14,388 nucleotides of DNA from Saprospiraceae bacterium (GTDB lineage Bacteria; Bacteroidota; Bacteroidia; Chitinophagales; Saprospiraceae), in assembly GCA_020630045.1 (NCBI GenBank), contig JAHDCE010000033.1, positions 1 through 14,388 of the forward strand. Reading direction: 5' to 3'. The position numbers and the translations under genes were made by a program. The notes beneath the pieces were generated by a model, which ran no database searches, was not told the DNA's origin, and saw only the letters and a program-made list of their open reading frames with translations. Below, piece after piece: positions 1 to 7,602 of this stretch. The first letter of the stretch is position 1, and every line of letters begins with the position of its first letter.

Positions 1-134
1 CGAAGTGGATTTCCAAAATAATGGTTTGGCTATACTCAATTTTTCGTGATAACATCTATTAAAATCAAAAGATATATCGCCCTTACAACACTTTGACACA
101 AGCATAATCCTCGGACATTGATTACATTTGTCCT
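1..134. other. Left-edge intergenic region upstream of rpe
   Basis: No gene can be assigned here. A plus-strand frame is open from base 2 to a stop at 47-49 and could be the tail of an upstream gene. A minus-strand ATG at 54-56 is also open to the window edge (it would begin MLSRKIEYSQ) and could be the start of a divergent gene. The fragments are too short to choose between these. The right end holds the putative -7 box for rpe. Confidence 0.4.
123..130 (+). promoter_or_regulatory. Putative -7 box of rpe, very close to the start codon
   Basis: TACATTTG is an exact match to the Bacteroidota -7 consensus TAnnTTTG. It ends only four bases before the rpe ATG, so a transcript started from it would have almost no leader. 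A TTTG at 92-95 lies 27 bases upstream, farther than the usual 17-23 base spacing, so the -33 element is not convincing. A chance match is possible. Confidence 0.4.
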
Positions 135-809
135 ATGGAAAAACACTTGGTAGCTCCCTCAGTATTAGCGGCGGATTTCGGCCGTTTGTCCGACGACATT
201 TGGATGGTCAATGAAAGTGAAGCCGACTGGTTTCACATCGATATCATGGACGGTCGTTTTGTTCCGAATATTTCTTTCGGATTCCCTATCATGAAGATTT
301 TGAAAGAGCAAGCCCGCAAAACACTAGACGTCCATTTGATGATCGTCGAACCGGAAAAATACGTGGAGCGTTTCGCGGAAGCGGGAGCTGATGTGATTAC
401 CGTTCATTATGAAGCCTGCACTCATCTGCATCGTACCTTACAACAAATCAAAGCGACCGGTGCCAAAGCCGGTGTCGCCCTCAATCCGCACACGCCTGTC
501 TCCTTGTTGGAAACGGTGATAGAAGACATTGACTTGGTTTGTTTGATGTCAGTCAATCCCGGTTTTGGCGGACAGAAGTTCATTTATGGAACTTTAAAAA
601 AAATCCAAGAACTAAAGAACATCATCACCGTACACAATACAAGCACTTTGATTGAAATCGATGGAGGTGTCGGACTTCAAAATGCAGAAAAAATACTCCA
701 AGCCGGAGCGGATGTGTTGGTTGCCGGCAGCAGTGTTTTCAAATCGGAAAATCCGAAGGAAACCATCAAGAGGTTAAAGGACATAGGGATGCGAAATTTC
801 TTAGTCTGA
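135..809 (+). CDS. rpe: Ribulose-phosphate 3-epimerase
   Basis: This cytoplasmic TIM-barrel enzyme interconverts D-ribulose 5-phosphate and D-xylulose 5-phosphate in the pentose phosphate pathway. The 224-residue length is typical of the family. The N-terminal motif APSVLAADFG is at residues 7-16. The metal ligands are visible as His34 and Asp36 in HIDIMDG, His67 in DVHLM, and Asp176 in EIDGG; Asp36 and Asp176 are the expected acid-base pair. The phosphate-binding segments SVNPGFGGQ (139-147) and VLVAGSSVF (194-202) are present. The ATG at 135 places the first strand correctly. The next gene begins 55 bases downstream on the same strand and encodes an unrelated outer-membrane receptor, so any co-transcription would not imply a shared function. 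Nothing in the protein is unusual. Confidence 0.97.
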   Translation: MEKHLVAPSVLAADFGRLSDDIWMVNESEADWFHIDIMDGRFVPNISFGFPIMKILKEQARKTLDVHLMIVEPEKYVERFAEAGADVITVHYEACTHLHRTLQQIKATGAKAGVALNPHTPVSLLETVIEDIDLVCLMSVNPGFGGQKFIYGTLKKIQELKNIITVHNTSTLIEIDGGVGLQNAEKILQAGADVLVAGSSVFKSENPKETIKRLKDIGMRNFLV

Positions 810-864
810 CCTCCGTTTTGATGTTGACCTACAAGTTTTCACCCACACACAGAATTACGACAAT

Positions 865-3387
865 ATGAAACAGTTTATCCTAGGTTACTTGCTATTGCTA
901 TTGGCCGGAACGACCTACGCTCAAACGGCGACCATTTACGGACAGGTTACGGACAAAGATGGCGAGCCCCTAATCGGTGCTTCCGTTTATATCGAAGGGG
1001 ACGAATCCCGTGGTGTAGAGACGGATACTGAAGGATATTATGATTTAAAGGTGGAACCCGGACGTAGCCTGACCCTAGTGATTTCATACACCGGTTATGA
1101 AACCAAAAAAATAAAGACAGGTCGTATCCGTGAAGGAATGCGTTCTAAACAAGACGCGGTCATGGAAAGTGACAACGTCATTGAAGGTGCGGAGGTCGTC
1201 GGAGAAAACAGCATGGAAGATGGCGGCATGATTCGTGAGGGAACCGAACAATTGAAAGCCATTCCGACCACTACGGGAAACATTGAAAGTTTGCTCCCTG
1301 CCATCGCACTGGGTACAACCTCGGGACCGGGAGGCGAGTTGAGTTCGCAATATTCCGTGCGAGGGGGGAACTATGATGAGAACTTAGTTTATGTCAATGA
1401 TTTTGCCATTTATCGCCCTCAATTGATTCGTGCCGGTCAGCAAGAAGGATTGACTTTTCCCAATAAAGATTTGATCAGTAGCTTGAGTTTTTCTTCGGGA
1501 GGTTTTGATGCCAAATATGGCGACAAGATGTCTTCTGTCCTTGACGTTTCATATAAGCGTCCCAAGGATTTTGGCGGTTCCGTCGAGTTGAGTGGTCTAG
1601 GGGGATCAGTACATTTCGAAGGCAGTAAAAAACTGAAGCGCGACACTTCCGGATTCCAACGGTTCCGTTACTTGGTAGGTGCGAGGTACAAAACCACAAA
1701 ATACCTATTGGGGACATTGGATGTCGAAGGAGAGTACCAGCCTAACTTCTTGGATTTGCAAGGATATTTCACCTATGACATCAATCGTGATTGGCAGTTG
1801 GCATTAATAGGAAACTACAATCGGAGCGAATATGAATTCATCCCGACTTCTAGGAATACGGCCTTCGGATTGATTGATTTCGCCTTGAGCTTACAAACCG
1901 TTTTTGAAGGTCAGGAAGTCGATGATTTCACCACTTATATGGGTGGTGCCTCTTTGACATATGTACCCGAAAGACTTGAAAATCCATTCTTCTTGAAATT
2001 CTTGGCATCGACTTATCAAAGCGATGAAAATGAACGGATCGACATTCTGGGTGATTATCTCATCGGACAAGTGGAATCCAACTTGGGCAGTAACGATTTC
2101 GGAGATATCGTCGCTATACTAGGAGCCGGTACGCAACACTTATTTGTCAGAAACTACCTGACCAGCAACGTGACCAACGCCGAGTTCAAAGGTGGTTGGG
2201 AATTGGAGAAAGACCATATTGACAATGAAAAGGTGACGACTCACTTTTTACAATGGGGGGCGAAATATCAAAATGAAATTATTAATGATAAATTAAATGA
2301 ATGGGAACGGCTTGATTCGGCCGGATACTCATTGCCATTTTCTGAGTCCGATGTATTTGTAGCCAGTGTATTGAAGACGGAAAACAATCTATCTTCCAAT
2401 CGGATATCCGCATACTTCCAAGATACTTGGACACATGCGGTAGATAGCATGGAGTTGAAATTCTCTTTCGGCGTCCGTGCTCAGTATTGGGACATGAACA
2501 ATGAATTTATTGTTTCTCCTAGGGCACAATTGCTATTTAAGCCTAGGGCAAAACGAAACATGGCCTTAAAATTGGCAGGTGGATTATATTATCAACCTCC
2601 TTTTTACCGGGAACTCCGCCGACTTGACGGAACGATTAATGAAGATTTGTTATCGCAAAAATCTGCTCATGCAGTAGCCGGATATACATTGGATTTTGAC
2701 ATTGGCAATGTACCATTCAAGTTCATTGCGGAGGCTTATTATAAGCATCTTTGGGATTTGACCTACTATGATTTGGACAATGTTAGAATCCGTTATTCCG
2801 GTGAAAATGATACGCGTGGATATGTTACGGGGCTGGATATGCGACTCAATGGAGAATTCGTAGAAGGTGCGGAATCTTGGATTAATATTTCATTCCTTCG
2901 TGCTCGCGAGCGGATAGAAAACGTCCAACATTACAAACGAGAAGTGGGAAGTACCGATTCTATTTTGGTCAACAATGTGGCACGACCTACCGACCAACTA
3001 ATGAGTCTGTCCATTTTCTTCCAAGATCATTTACCTAAAAACCCGAACTTCAAAACGCATTTGAATTTGACGGTGGGTACAGGTTGGGCATTCGGTATTC
3101 CGAACAACAATATCGAACCGAGGAATACTTACCGATTCTCGCCTTATCATCGTGTAGATATCGGATTTTCGGCAAAACTCTGGAACACCGATTGGAAGGA
3201 GAAATGGTCGCGACACCCTTTGAGGTTTACCAAAAATACTTGGATCAGTTTGGAGGTCTTCAACCTCTTACAAGTCAGTAACCAAGCATCGAATACTTGG
3301 ATTAAAACCATTTACGGAACACAATTCGCGGTTCCCAATTATTTGACATCGAGACGGATTAATCTCCGCTTGAGAATGGAATTCTAA
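865..3387 (+). CDS. TonB-dependent outer-membrane receptor with carboxypeptidase-like regulatory domain
   Basis: An 840-residue outer-membrane protein. Residues 1-20 are a signal peptide with a hydrophobic leucine-rich core ending TTYAQ. Residues 22-85 form a CarboxypepD_reg-like beta-sandwich (IYGQVTDKDGEPLIGASV, then TDTEGYYDL and ISYTGYE), which is common at the N terminus of Bacteroidota receptors. A plug domain follows at about 125-235, including YSVRGGNYDENLVYVNDF and GGFDAKYGDKMSSVLDV. The rest is beta-barrel sequence ending in RLRMEF, with the terminal aromatic residue usual for outer-membrane barrels. No SusD-like gene is beside it, so a SusC/SusD glycan system is unlikely; the substrate cannot be read from the sequence. 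The DUF2279 gene starts 13 bases after its stop, suggesting co-transcription. No clear -7 box was seen in the 55-base gap before it. Confidence 0.92.
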   Translation: MKQFILGYLLLLLAGTTYAQTATIYGQVTDKDGEPLIGASVYIEGDESRGVETDTEGYYDLKVEPGRSLTLVISYTGYETKKIKTGRIREGMRSKQDAVMESDNVIEGAEVVGENSMEDGGMIREGTEQLKAIPTTTGNIESLLPAIALGTTSGPGGELSSQYSVRGGNYDENLVYVNDFAIYRPQLIRAGQQEGLTFPNKDLISSLSFSSGGFDAKYGDKMSSVLDVSYKRPKDFGGSVELSGLGGSVHFEGSKKLKRDTSGFQRFRYLVGARYKTTKYLLGTLDVEGEYQPNFLDLQGYFTYDINRDWQLALIGNYNRSEYEFIPTSRNTAFGLIDFALSLQTVFEGQEVDDFTTYMGGASLTYVPERLENPFFLKFLASTYQSDENERIDILGDYLIGQVESNLGSNDFGDIVAILGAGTQHLFVRNYLTSNVTNAEFKGGWELEKDHIDNEKVTTHFLQWGAKYQNEIINDKLNEWERLDSAGYSLPFSESDVFVASVLKTENNLSSNRISAYFQDTWTHAVDSMELKFSFGVRAQYWDMNNEFIVSPRAQLLFKPRAKRNMALKLAGGLYYQPPFYRELRRLDGTINEDLLSQKSAHAVAGYTLDFDIGNVPFKFIAEAYYKHLWDLTYYDLDNVRIRYSGENDTRGYVTGLDMRLNGEFVEGAESWINISFLRARERIENVQHYKREVGSTDSILVNNVARPTDQLMSLSIFFQDHLPKNPNFKTHLNLTVGTGWAFGIPNNNIEPRNTYRFSPYHRVDIGFSAKLWNTDWKEKWSRHPLRFTKNTWISLEVFNLLQVSNQASNTWIKTIYGTQFAVPNYLTSRRINLRLRMEF

Positions 3388-3400
3388 ATCGTTCTTCATC

Positions 3401-4423
3401 ATGTCTATATTTTTTTCCAACAAGTATTTGCTGCTGGTCGGTTTATTCATTTTTTCCCTTACGGGAAATCTGAACGCCCAGGATGAGCCACGGCAAAAAT
3501 TGGGGATTTTAGAAATTCCTGACTCATTGAACAAAGCTCGCTTTTGGGGAGTGAATAGCACTTTAGCAGTCGGTTACACCGGTGTTGTTGTCGGTTTGAA
3601 TAGAGCTTGGTATGCCAATTATGAGAGAGGTCGATTCCACAACTTCAACGATATGGGCGAATGGCAGGATATGGATAAAATGGGCCATTTTTTTACCGCC
3701 TATTTTGAAGCCAAACTCGGTAGCAAAATATTCAGATGGACCGGAGTGGATGAACGGAAATCCGCTTATGCGGGTGTCGCCCTGGCCACCGTTTTCCAAA
3801 GTACGATCGAAGTCCTTGACGGGTTTTCTGAAAAGTGGGGTTTTTCTTGGGGGGACATTGCCTTCAATACTGCCGGTGCGGGTTTGTTCCTAGGACAAGA
3901 ATTGGCTTGGAAGGAACAACGGATTCAACTCAAAATTTCGACATTCAGAGGCAAGCTTGACAATACCCCTATTGAATCATACAATATGCCCGGCGTCTAT
4001 TCCTCACTAGAAGAAAGGTCTTTGGACTTGTACGGCTCTTGGTTCGGCGAGTTGTTTCTTAAGGACTATAATGCCATGACGATTTGGGCTTCCGCCAATA
4101 TCAGTTCTTTTATCAAAAAAGAGGATTCGCGGTTTCCGAAATGGTTGAATATTGCAGTGGGTTATGGAGCGGAGAACATGTATGCCGGATTCGATTATCA
4201 GTGGACAGATGAGGAAACGGGAGCGAGTTACCGGCTCGACCCAGAAGTTCATCCGAGGTACCGACAATTCTTTTTATCTTTTGATGTGGATTTAACGAGA
4301 ATTCCGGTAAAGAATCGCTTTTTGAAAACATTGTTTTCAATTCTCAATATCATAAAAATTCCGGCTCCGGCTTTAGAAGTTAATACCTTGGGCAAGGTAA
4401 AACTCAGACCGATTTATTTTTAA
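3401..4423 (+). CDS. DUF2279/YfiM-like exported protein of unknown function
   Basis: A 340-residue protein with an N-terminal signal peptide (residues 1-26, hydrophobic LLLVGLFIFSL, ending LNAQ). It has no lipobox cysteine. The recognisable core is at about 90-170: DKMGHFFTAY (92-101), a glutamate and DG in STIEVLDGFSEKWG (134-147), and SWGDIAFNTAGAG (149-161). This conserved D-K-x-G-H / E-x-x-D-G / G-D-x-x-x-N pattern is what I associate with DUF2279/YfiM-like proteins, whose biochemical role is not established. The remainder (about 175-340) looks rich in beta-strands with aromatic alternation and may be an outer-membrane or surface domain; this is inference. It starts 13 bases after the TonB receptor stop, so the two are probably co-expressed. 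Its stop lies 11 bases from the stop of the convergent hpt gene. Confidence 0.78.
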   Translation: MSIFFSNKYLLLVGLFIFSLTGNLNAQDEPRQKLGILEIPDSLNKARFWGVNSTLAVGYTGVVVGLNRAWYANYERGRFHNFNDMGEWQDMDKMGHFFTAYFEAKLGSKIFRWTGVDERKSAYAGVALATVFQSTIEVLDGFSEKWGFSWGDIAFNTAGAGLFLGQELAWKEQRIQLKISTFRGKLDNTPIESYNMPGVYSSLEERSLDLYGSWFGELFLKDYNAMTIWASANISSFIKKEDSRFPKWLNIAVGYGAENMYAGFDYQWTDEETGASYRLDPEVHPRYRQFFLSFDVDLTRIPVKNRFLKTLFSILNIIKIPAPALEVNTLGKVKLRPIYF

Positions 4424-4434
4424 ACAACAAAGGT

Positions 4435-4980
4435 TTATTCCACCAGTTGATAGATATCGGGGAGTGTGCGTCCCAATCCGTCATAATCTAATCCATATCC
4501 AACTACGAATAAATTGGGAATGCGGAAACCAATGTAATCCAAAGGTACTTTTTGTCCTAGTGCATCAGGTTTGAATAATAGACTGACCATTGTTACGGAA
4601 GCGGGTTTGTGTTCCTCTTTTATTTTATCAATAATGTATTTGATGGTGTTGCCAGTATCAATGATATCTTCTAGAATTATTACATCACGCCCTTCCAGGG
4701 AATAAGGAAAATCCAAATCCACTCGCATCTTACCGGTTGACTTTGTTCCTTCATAGGAAGCCAGCTTGATAAAGATTAATTCTGAATCGAATTTGCATGC
4801 ACGTACCATATCCGCAGCAAACATGAATGAGCCATTGAGAATGGCGACAAAGACGGGATCCCTTTCTTCAAAAGCGTTTGACACTTCAATTCCCATTTCC
4901 ATGATACGCGTCCTTATTTCGTCACGTGTAATGAATATCTTAAACTCCTTGTCGTGTACGATTACGTTATTCATGTGCAT
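4435..4980 (-). CDS. hpt: Hypoxanthine phosphoribosyltransferase
   Basis: This cytoplasmic purine-salvage enzyme transfers the phosphoribosyl group of PRPP to hypoxanthine or guanine to give IMP or GMP. The 181-residue length is normal. LNGS (48-51) is the pyrophosphate loop, SYEGT (75-79) the flexible catalytic loop, and IILEDIIDTGNT (101-112) the PRPP-binding motif with its two acidic residues. KPDA (137-140) and FRIPNLFVVGYGLDY (152-166) form the base-binding region. A second in-frame ATG two codons downstream (MHMNN) is an equally possible start. It follows the flippase gene by 12 bases on the same strand and is probably co-transcribed from the promoter at 6526-6553. No functional link to the flippase is evident. 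Confidence 0.96.
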   Translation of the reverse strand: MHMNNVIVHDKEFKIFITRDEIRTRIMEMGIEVSNAFEERDPVFVAILNGSFMFAADMVRACKFDSELIFIKLASYEGTKSTGKMRVDLDFPYSLEGRDVIILEDIIDTGNTIKYIIDKIKEEHKPASVTMVSLLFKPDALGQKVPLDYIGFRIPNLFVVGYGLDYDGLGRTLPDIYQLVE

Positions 4981-4992
4981 TGAAATTTCCTA

Positions 4993-6486
4993 TCAACCAT
5001 TTCGGAAGGCTTTTATCAAACCATTTTTTTCTAATTGATAGACGATGAAAATGAATGTGAAGAAAATAATTGAATTAAATCCATATTCGGCCACTTTGCC
5101 GACAGCCACGAAGCTATGAAAGAAATGGATGATTCCAAAACCAATTAGCGCCATTATGATATACAAGGCCATTCTTTTTACAGGATAGGAAATTGGATAA
5201 TGTCTTTGTCCGGTTAAATATGCTACAGTCGCCATAAATGCATAGCAAGCCAAAGTTGCCCAAGCAGAAGCGGTAAAACCATAAATAGGGATAAAAAATA
5301 CATTGATAAGAATAGTAATCGAGGCACCACCTATAGCGATGTAGGTGCCGAACATGGTTTTATCTGATAATTTGAACCAGATTCCGAAATTATAATAGAG
5401 TCCTAGGAAGAAGTTGGCTAGCAGAACAATCGGTATAATATGAATGCCTGCTCTATATTTTTCTCCTCCAGTAAAAATCCCATGAATCAAATCCAAGTAT
5501 GACATAATACCCAAAAATGCCAAGCTTCCTACCAAGGCGAAGCCTTGTCCGATTTTACCATATAATTGCTTGGAATCATCCCTATTGGCATTTCTAAAAA
5601 AGAAAGGTTCCGCTGCGTAATTAAATGCCATGATTAAGATGGTCATGAGCATGGCAAGTTTATAGTTTCCGGAATAGATACCCAATTGTTCCAAGTTTTC
5701 TTCCAAGGAACCGGGAAGTAGTTTTTTGAGTAAAGTTCTATCTAAAGTTTCGTTAATGATACCTGCGAAGCCCGCCAATATCAAAGGAGCGACATATTTC
5801 ATTTTACGCTTCCATAATTCCTTATCCAACTTAAGCCGGAGTTTGAAGTAGAGCGGTAGCATCATTAATAATTGAACCGTACTGGCGACTAGGTTGGATA
5901 TAAATACATATCCGACACCGATATCTTCCCGATATACCCAATCGACCCAATCATGTCCTTTGGCTTTTAAACTTGGACAGATACTTAGGAAGAATATATT
6001 GCAACCGATATTCACCAATATATTCGTCAACTTAATAGATGCGAATCTGATAGGGCGGCTATCCAAACGTAGCCTAGCAAATGGTATCGAGGCGAGTGCA
6101 TCGAATCCTAGTATCAAGGCAAACCAAATGATATATTCCGAATGATCGGGATACTGTAGCCAATTGGCGATGGATTGGGAAAAAACAATGAACGTCCCCA
6201 CTAATATCGGAGTCGTTATCAATAAGGAAATGGAAGCGGTTGAAAAGGCTTTGTCCCGATTTTCCTCCTTGGCGCCGAACCTGAAAAATCCGGTTTCCAT
6301 CCGATAGGTAAAAAGTATAATCAGAAAAGCCACATATGCATATAACTCTTGGATTACACCGAATTCGGCTGTTGACTCGAATACCTTCATATGGTATGGA
6401 GCCAACAAATAATTCAACAATCGTCCCACAATGTAACTTACACCATAGATAGCCGTTTCGCCAAGTAATTTTTTAAGTAGGGACAA
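4993..6486 (-). CDS. Polysaccharide flippase-like membrane protein (MOP/MVF superfamily)
   Basis: A 497-residue inner-membrane protein with about 14 predicted transmembrane segments spread over its whole length, as in Wzx/MATE-type exporters. The N terminus (GETAIYGVSYIVGRLLNYLL, residues 9-28) is the usual opening of Bacteroidota oligosaccharide flippases. Typical polar or charged residues are buried in helices, for example YRMETGFFRFG (61-71) and GIINETLDRTLL around 250. The family flips lipid-linked oligosaccharides for cell-surface polysaccharides; the actual substrate is unknown because no glycosyltransferases are nearby. The start at 6486 is supported by the promoter 40 bases upstream, giving a leader of about 34 bases. 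hpt follows after 12 bases. An alternative role such as lipid II or another polyprenyl-linked cargo cannot be excluded. Confidence 0.85.
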   Translation of the reverse strand: MSLLKKLLGETAIYGVSYIVGRLLNYLLAPYHMKVFESTAEFGVIQELYAYVAFLIILFTYRMETGFFRFGAKEENRDKAFSTASISLLITTPILVGTFIVFSQSIANWLQYPDHSEYIIWFALILGFDALASIPFARLRLDSRPIRFASIKLTNILVNIGCNIFFLSICPSLKAKGHDWVDWVYREDIGVGYVFISNLVASTVQLLMMLPLYFKLRLKLDKELWKRKMKYVAPLILAGFAGIINETLDRTLLKKLLPGSLEENLEQLGIYSGNYKLAMLMTILIMAFNYAAEPFFFRNANRDDSKQLYGKIGQGFALVGSLAFLGIMSYLDLIHGIFTGGEKYRAGIHIIPIVLLANFFLGLYYNFGIWFKLSDKTMFGTYIAIGGASITILINVFFIPIYGFTASAWATLACYAFMATVAYLTGQRHYPISYPVKRMALYIIMALIGFGIIHFFHSFVAVGKVAEYGFNSIIFFTFIFIVYQLEKNGLIKAFRNG

Positions 6487-6525
6487 TGGATTGTGATTAA
6501 TTCAATCTTGAATAAATTCTTGGTG

Positions 6526-6553
6526 CAAATTTAGTACAATAGATATTAGTCAA
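6526..6553 (-). promoter_or_regulatory. Promoter of the flippase-hpt pair
   Basis: Read on the minus strand, TTG (6553-6551), 17 bases and TAAATTTG (6533-6526) match the Bacteroidota vegetative promoter pattern TTG-N17-20-TAnnTTTG. Transcription would start near 6520, giving a leader of about 34 bases. A 5-2-5 inverted repeat TTCAA-TC-TTGAA (6501-6512) lies inside this leader. The promoter is directly downstream of the gldN terminator, which makes the flippase-hpt pair a separate unit. Confidence 0.75.
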
Positions 6554-6570
6554 GGTAAATCTAAAAACAA

Positions 6571-6604
6571 CAAAACCCGGATTCGATATCGAATCCGGGT
6601 TTTG
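6571..6604 (-). terminator. Rho-independent terminator after gldN (34-base perfect palindrome)
   Basis: The 34 bases are a perfect palindrome with 17-base arms (CAAAACCCGGATTCGAT and its complement) and a GC-rich CCCGGATTCG core. On the minus strand it begins 20 bases after the gldN stop and is followed by a T-rich run (TTGTTTTTAGATTT). That is the expected form and place for the end of the T9SS transcript. The run of A before the stem would also allow weak function on the plus strand, but no plus-strand gene reads into it. Confidence 0.88.
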
Positions 6605-6623
6605 AATATCTGTGGAAGGAATT

Positions 6624-7514
6624 TTAAAATTCCCAAACATCATGTTCGAAGTTGAATATAGACAATCTGATTTTTTCAGATTCCAAGAGTAAATCCACAC
6701 CCTGTAGTCCAGGAATATCTTGCAGACGTCGATCATATACGTTCGACTCCTTGTAAATATAACTGGAGAAAAATCTCATTTCAAATATATCGTGCCACGT
6801 CATCGGACTGGCATCATTGTTTTCATTAAATGCGATTTCCCGAGCCAGTGATTCCCGTGCATCCGGATAATAAATCCAAAACATCGGAAGTTCATACAAG
6901 AAGTTACCTTGGTCATCATACTCTTCTTTTAGAGGAGCGATACCTAGGATTCTTACTTGAAGCGTGGAAGTTTCTTCGTCGAAGAACCAAATTTCTTTGA
7001 TACGATATCTTCTGATATCTTCCGGGTTCAAATCGTTATAGGCAACTTCAATAGTTTCTTCATATGTTTCCGGATCGAAAGATACAAAAGTATCTACTTC
7101 AGAAACCAATTGAGCCGCTTCATCTTTAGACAAAGTTTCAGTAAAATCGTCTTCATCATTAATTCCATAGGCAGTCAGTGTACCATCCATAACTCCTTCC
7201 ATTAAAATATCGAAGAAATATCTTTTTGGATATACAAAGCGCTTATTCATTTTTTCCCTTACATCAATGACACGCCAAACACGCTTTTCCCAGAAAATGT
7301 CGGCTTCACGTTGTGGTTGATAAGGTAAAACTCTACGTTCTTTAGTCAATCGTTTCTCAACGATATCATTTAATGGTACATATTTGTCCTCATCTTCCTC
7401 CGTAGTTTCACCAGCTTCAGTGACTGTGGTACTAGGAGTAGGAACTTGCGCATTAATCCAAGTTAATGAGCAAAAGAAAAGAAAAAATGATAAAACAGAA
7501 ATCTTGAACTTCAT
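6624..7514 (-). CDS. gldN: T9SS/gliding motility ring protein GldN (PorN)
   Basis: A 296-residue periplasmic protein that, with the lipoprotein GldK, builds the ring beneath the outer membrane in the type IX secretion system and contacts the GldM arm. Residues 1-22 are a signal peptide ending INAQ. The family pattern is clear: ADIFWEKRVWRVIDVREKMN (about 69-88), a YPKRYFFDILMEGVMDGTLTAYG-type stretch split over about 93-117, RRYRIKEIWFFDEETSTLQVRI (about 169-190), and MTWHDIFEMRFFSSYIYKESN near 238-258. Length is close to known GldN proteins. It is the last gene of the T9SS block, 88 bases after gldM with a hairpin in between, and is followed by a strong terminator. Confidence 0.96.
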   Translation of the reverse strand: MKFKISVLSFFLFFCSLTWINAQVPTPSTTVTEAGETTEEDEDKYVPLNDIVEKRLTKERRVLPYQPQREADIFWEKRVWRVIDVREKMNKRFVYPKRYFFDILMEGVMDGTLTAYGINDEDDFTETLSKDEAAQLVSEVDTFVSFDPETYEETIEVAYNDLNPEDIRRYRIKEIWFFDEETSTLQVRILGIAPLKEEYDDQGNFLYELPMFWIYYPDARESLAREIAFNENNDASPMTWHDIFEMRFFSSYIYKESNVYDRRLQDIPGLQGVDLLLESEKIRLSIFNFEHDVWEF

Positions 7515-7547
7515 CTCACAGATTTTAAAATGTTATGGCTTAATATC

Positions 7548-7589
7548 AACCGAATACTTTCTCGCCATTCAACGAGAAAGCATTCGGTT
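7548..7589 (-). promoter_or_regulatory. Intercistronic hairpin between gldM and gldN
   Basis: AACCGAAT (7548-7555) pairs with ATTCGGTT (7582-7589). After one A/C mismatch, CTTTCTCG (7557-7564) pairs with CGAGAAAG (7573-7580), leaving an 8-base loop. The stem is 16 pairs with one internal mismatch. On the minus strand it begins 13 bases after the gldM stop. It is followed by GATATTAAGCC rather than a U-run, so it is more likely an mRNA-stabilising or attenuating structure than a full terminator. Confidence 0.65.
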
Positions 7590-7602
7590 TTATTATAGAA
7601 AC

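Noticed and set aside
865..3387. SusC/SusD-type glycan uptake locus
   Set aside because: There is no SusD-like lipoprotein, glycosidase or sulfatase next to the receptor; the following gene is DUF2279.
3268..3561. 97-codon minus-strand open frame across the receptor-DUF2279 junction
   Set aside because: It overlaps the C terminus of the receptor and the signal peptide of the DUF2279 protein, both well supported, and its translation shows no recognisable feature.
4766..5038. 90-codon plus-strand open frame antisense to hpt
   Set aside because: It is the shadow of the conserved hpt N-terminal half and the end of the flippase; no independent coding signal was seen.
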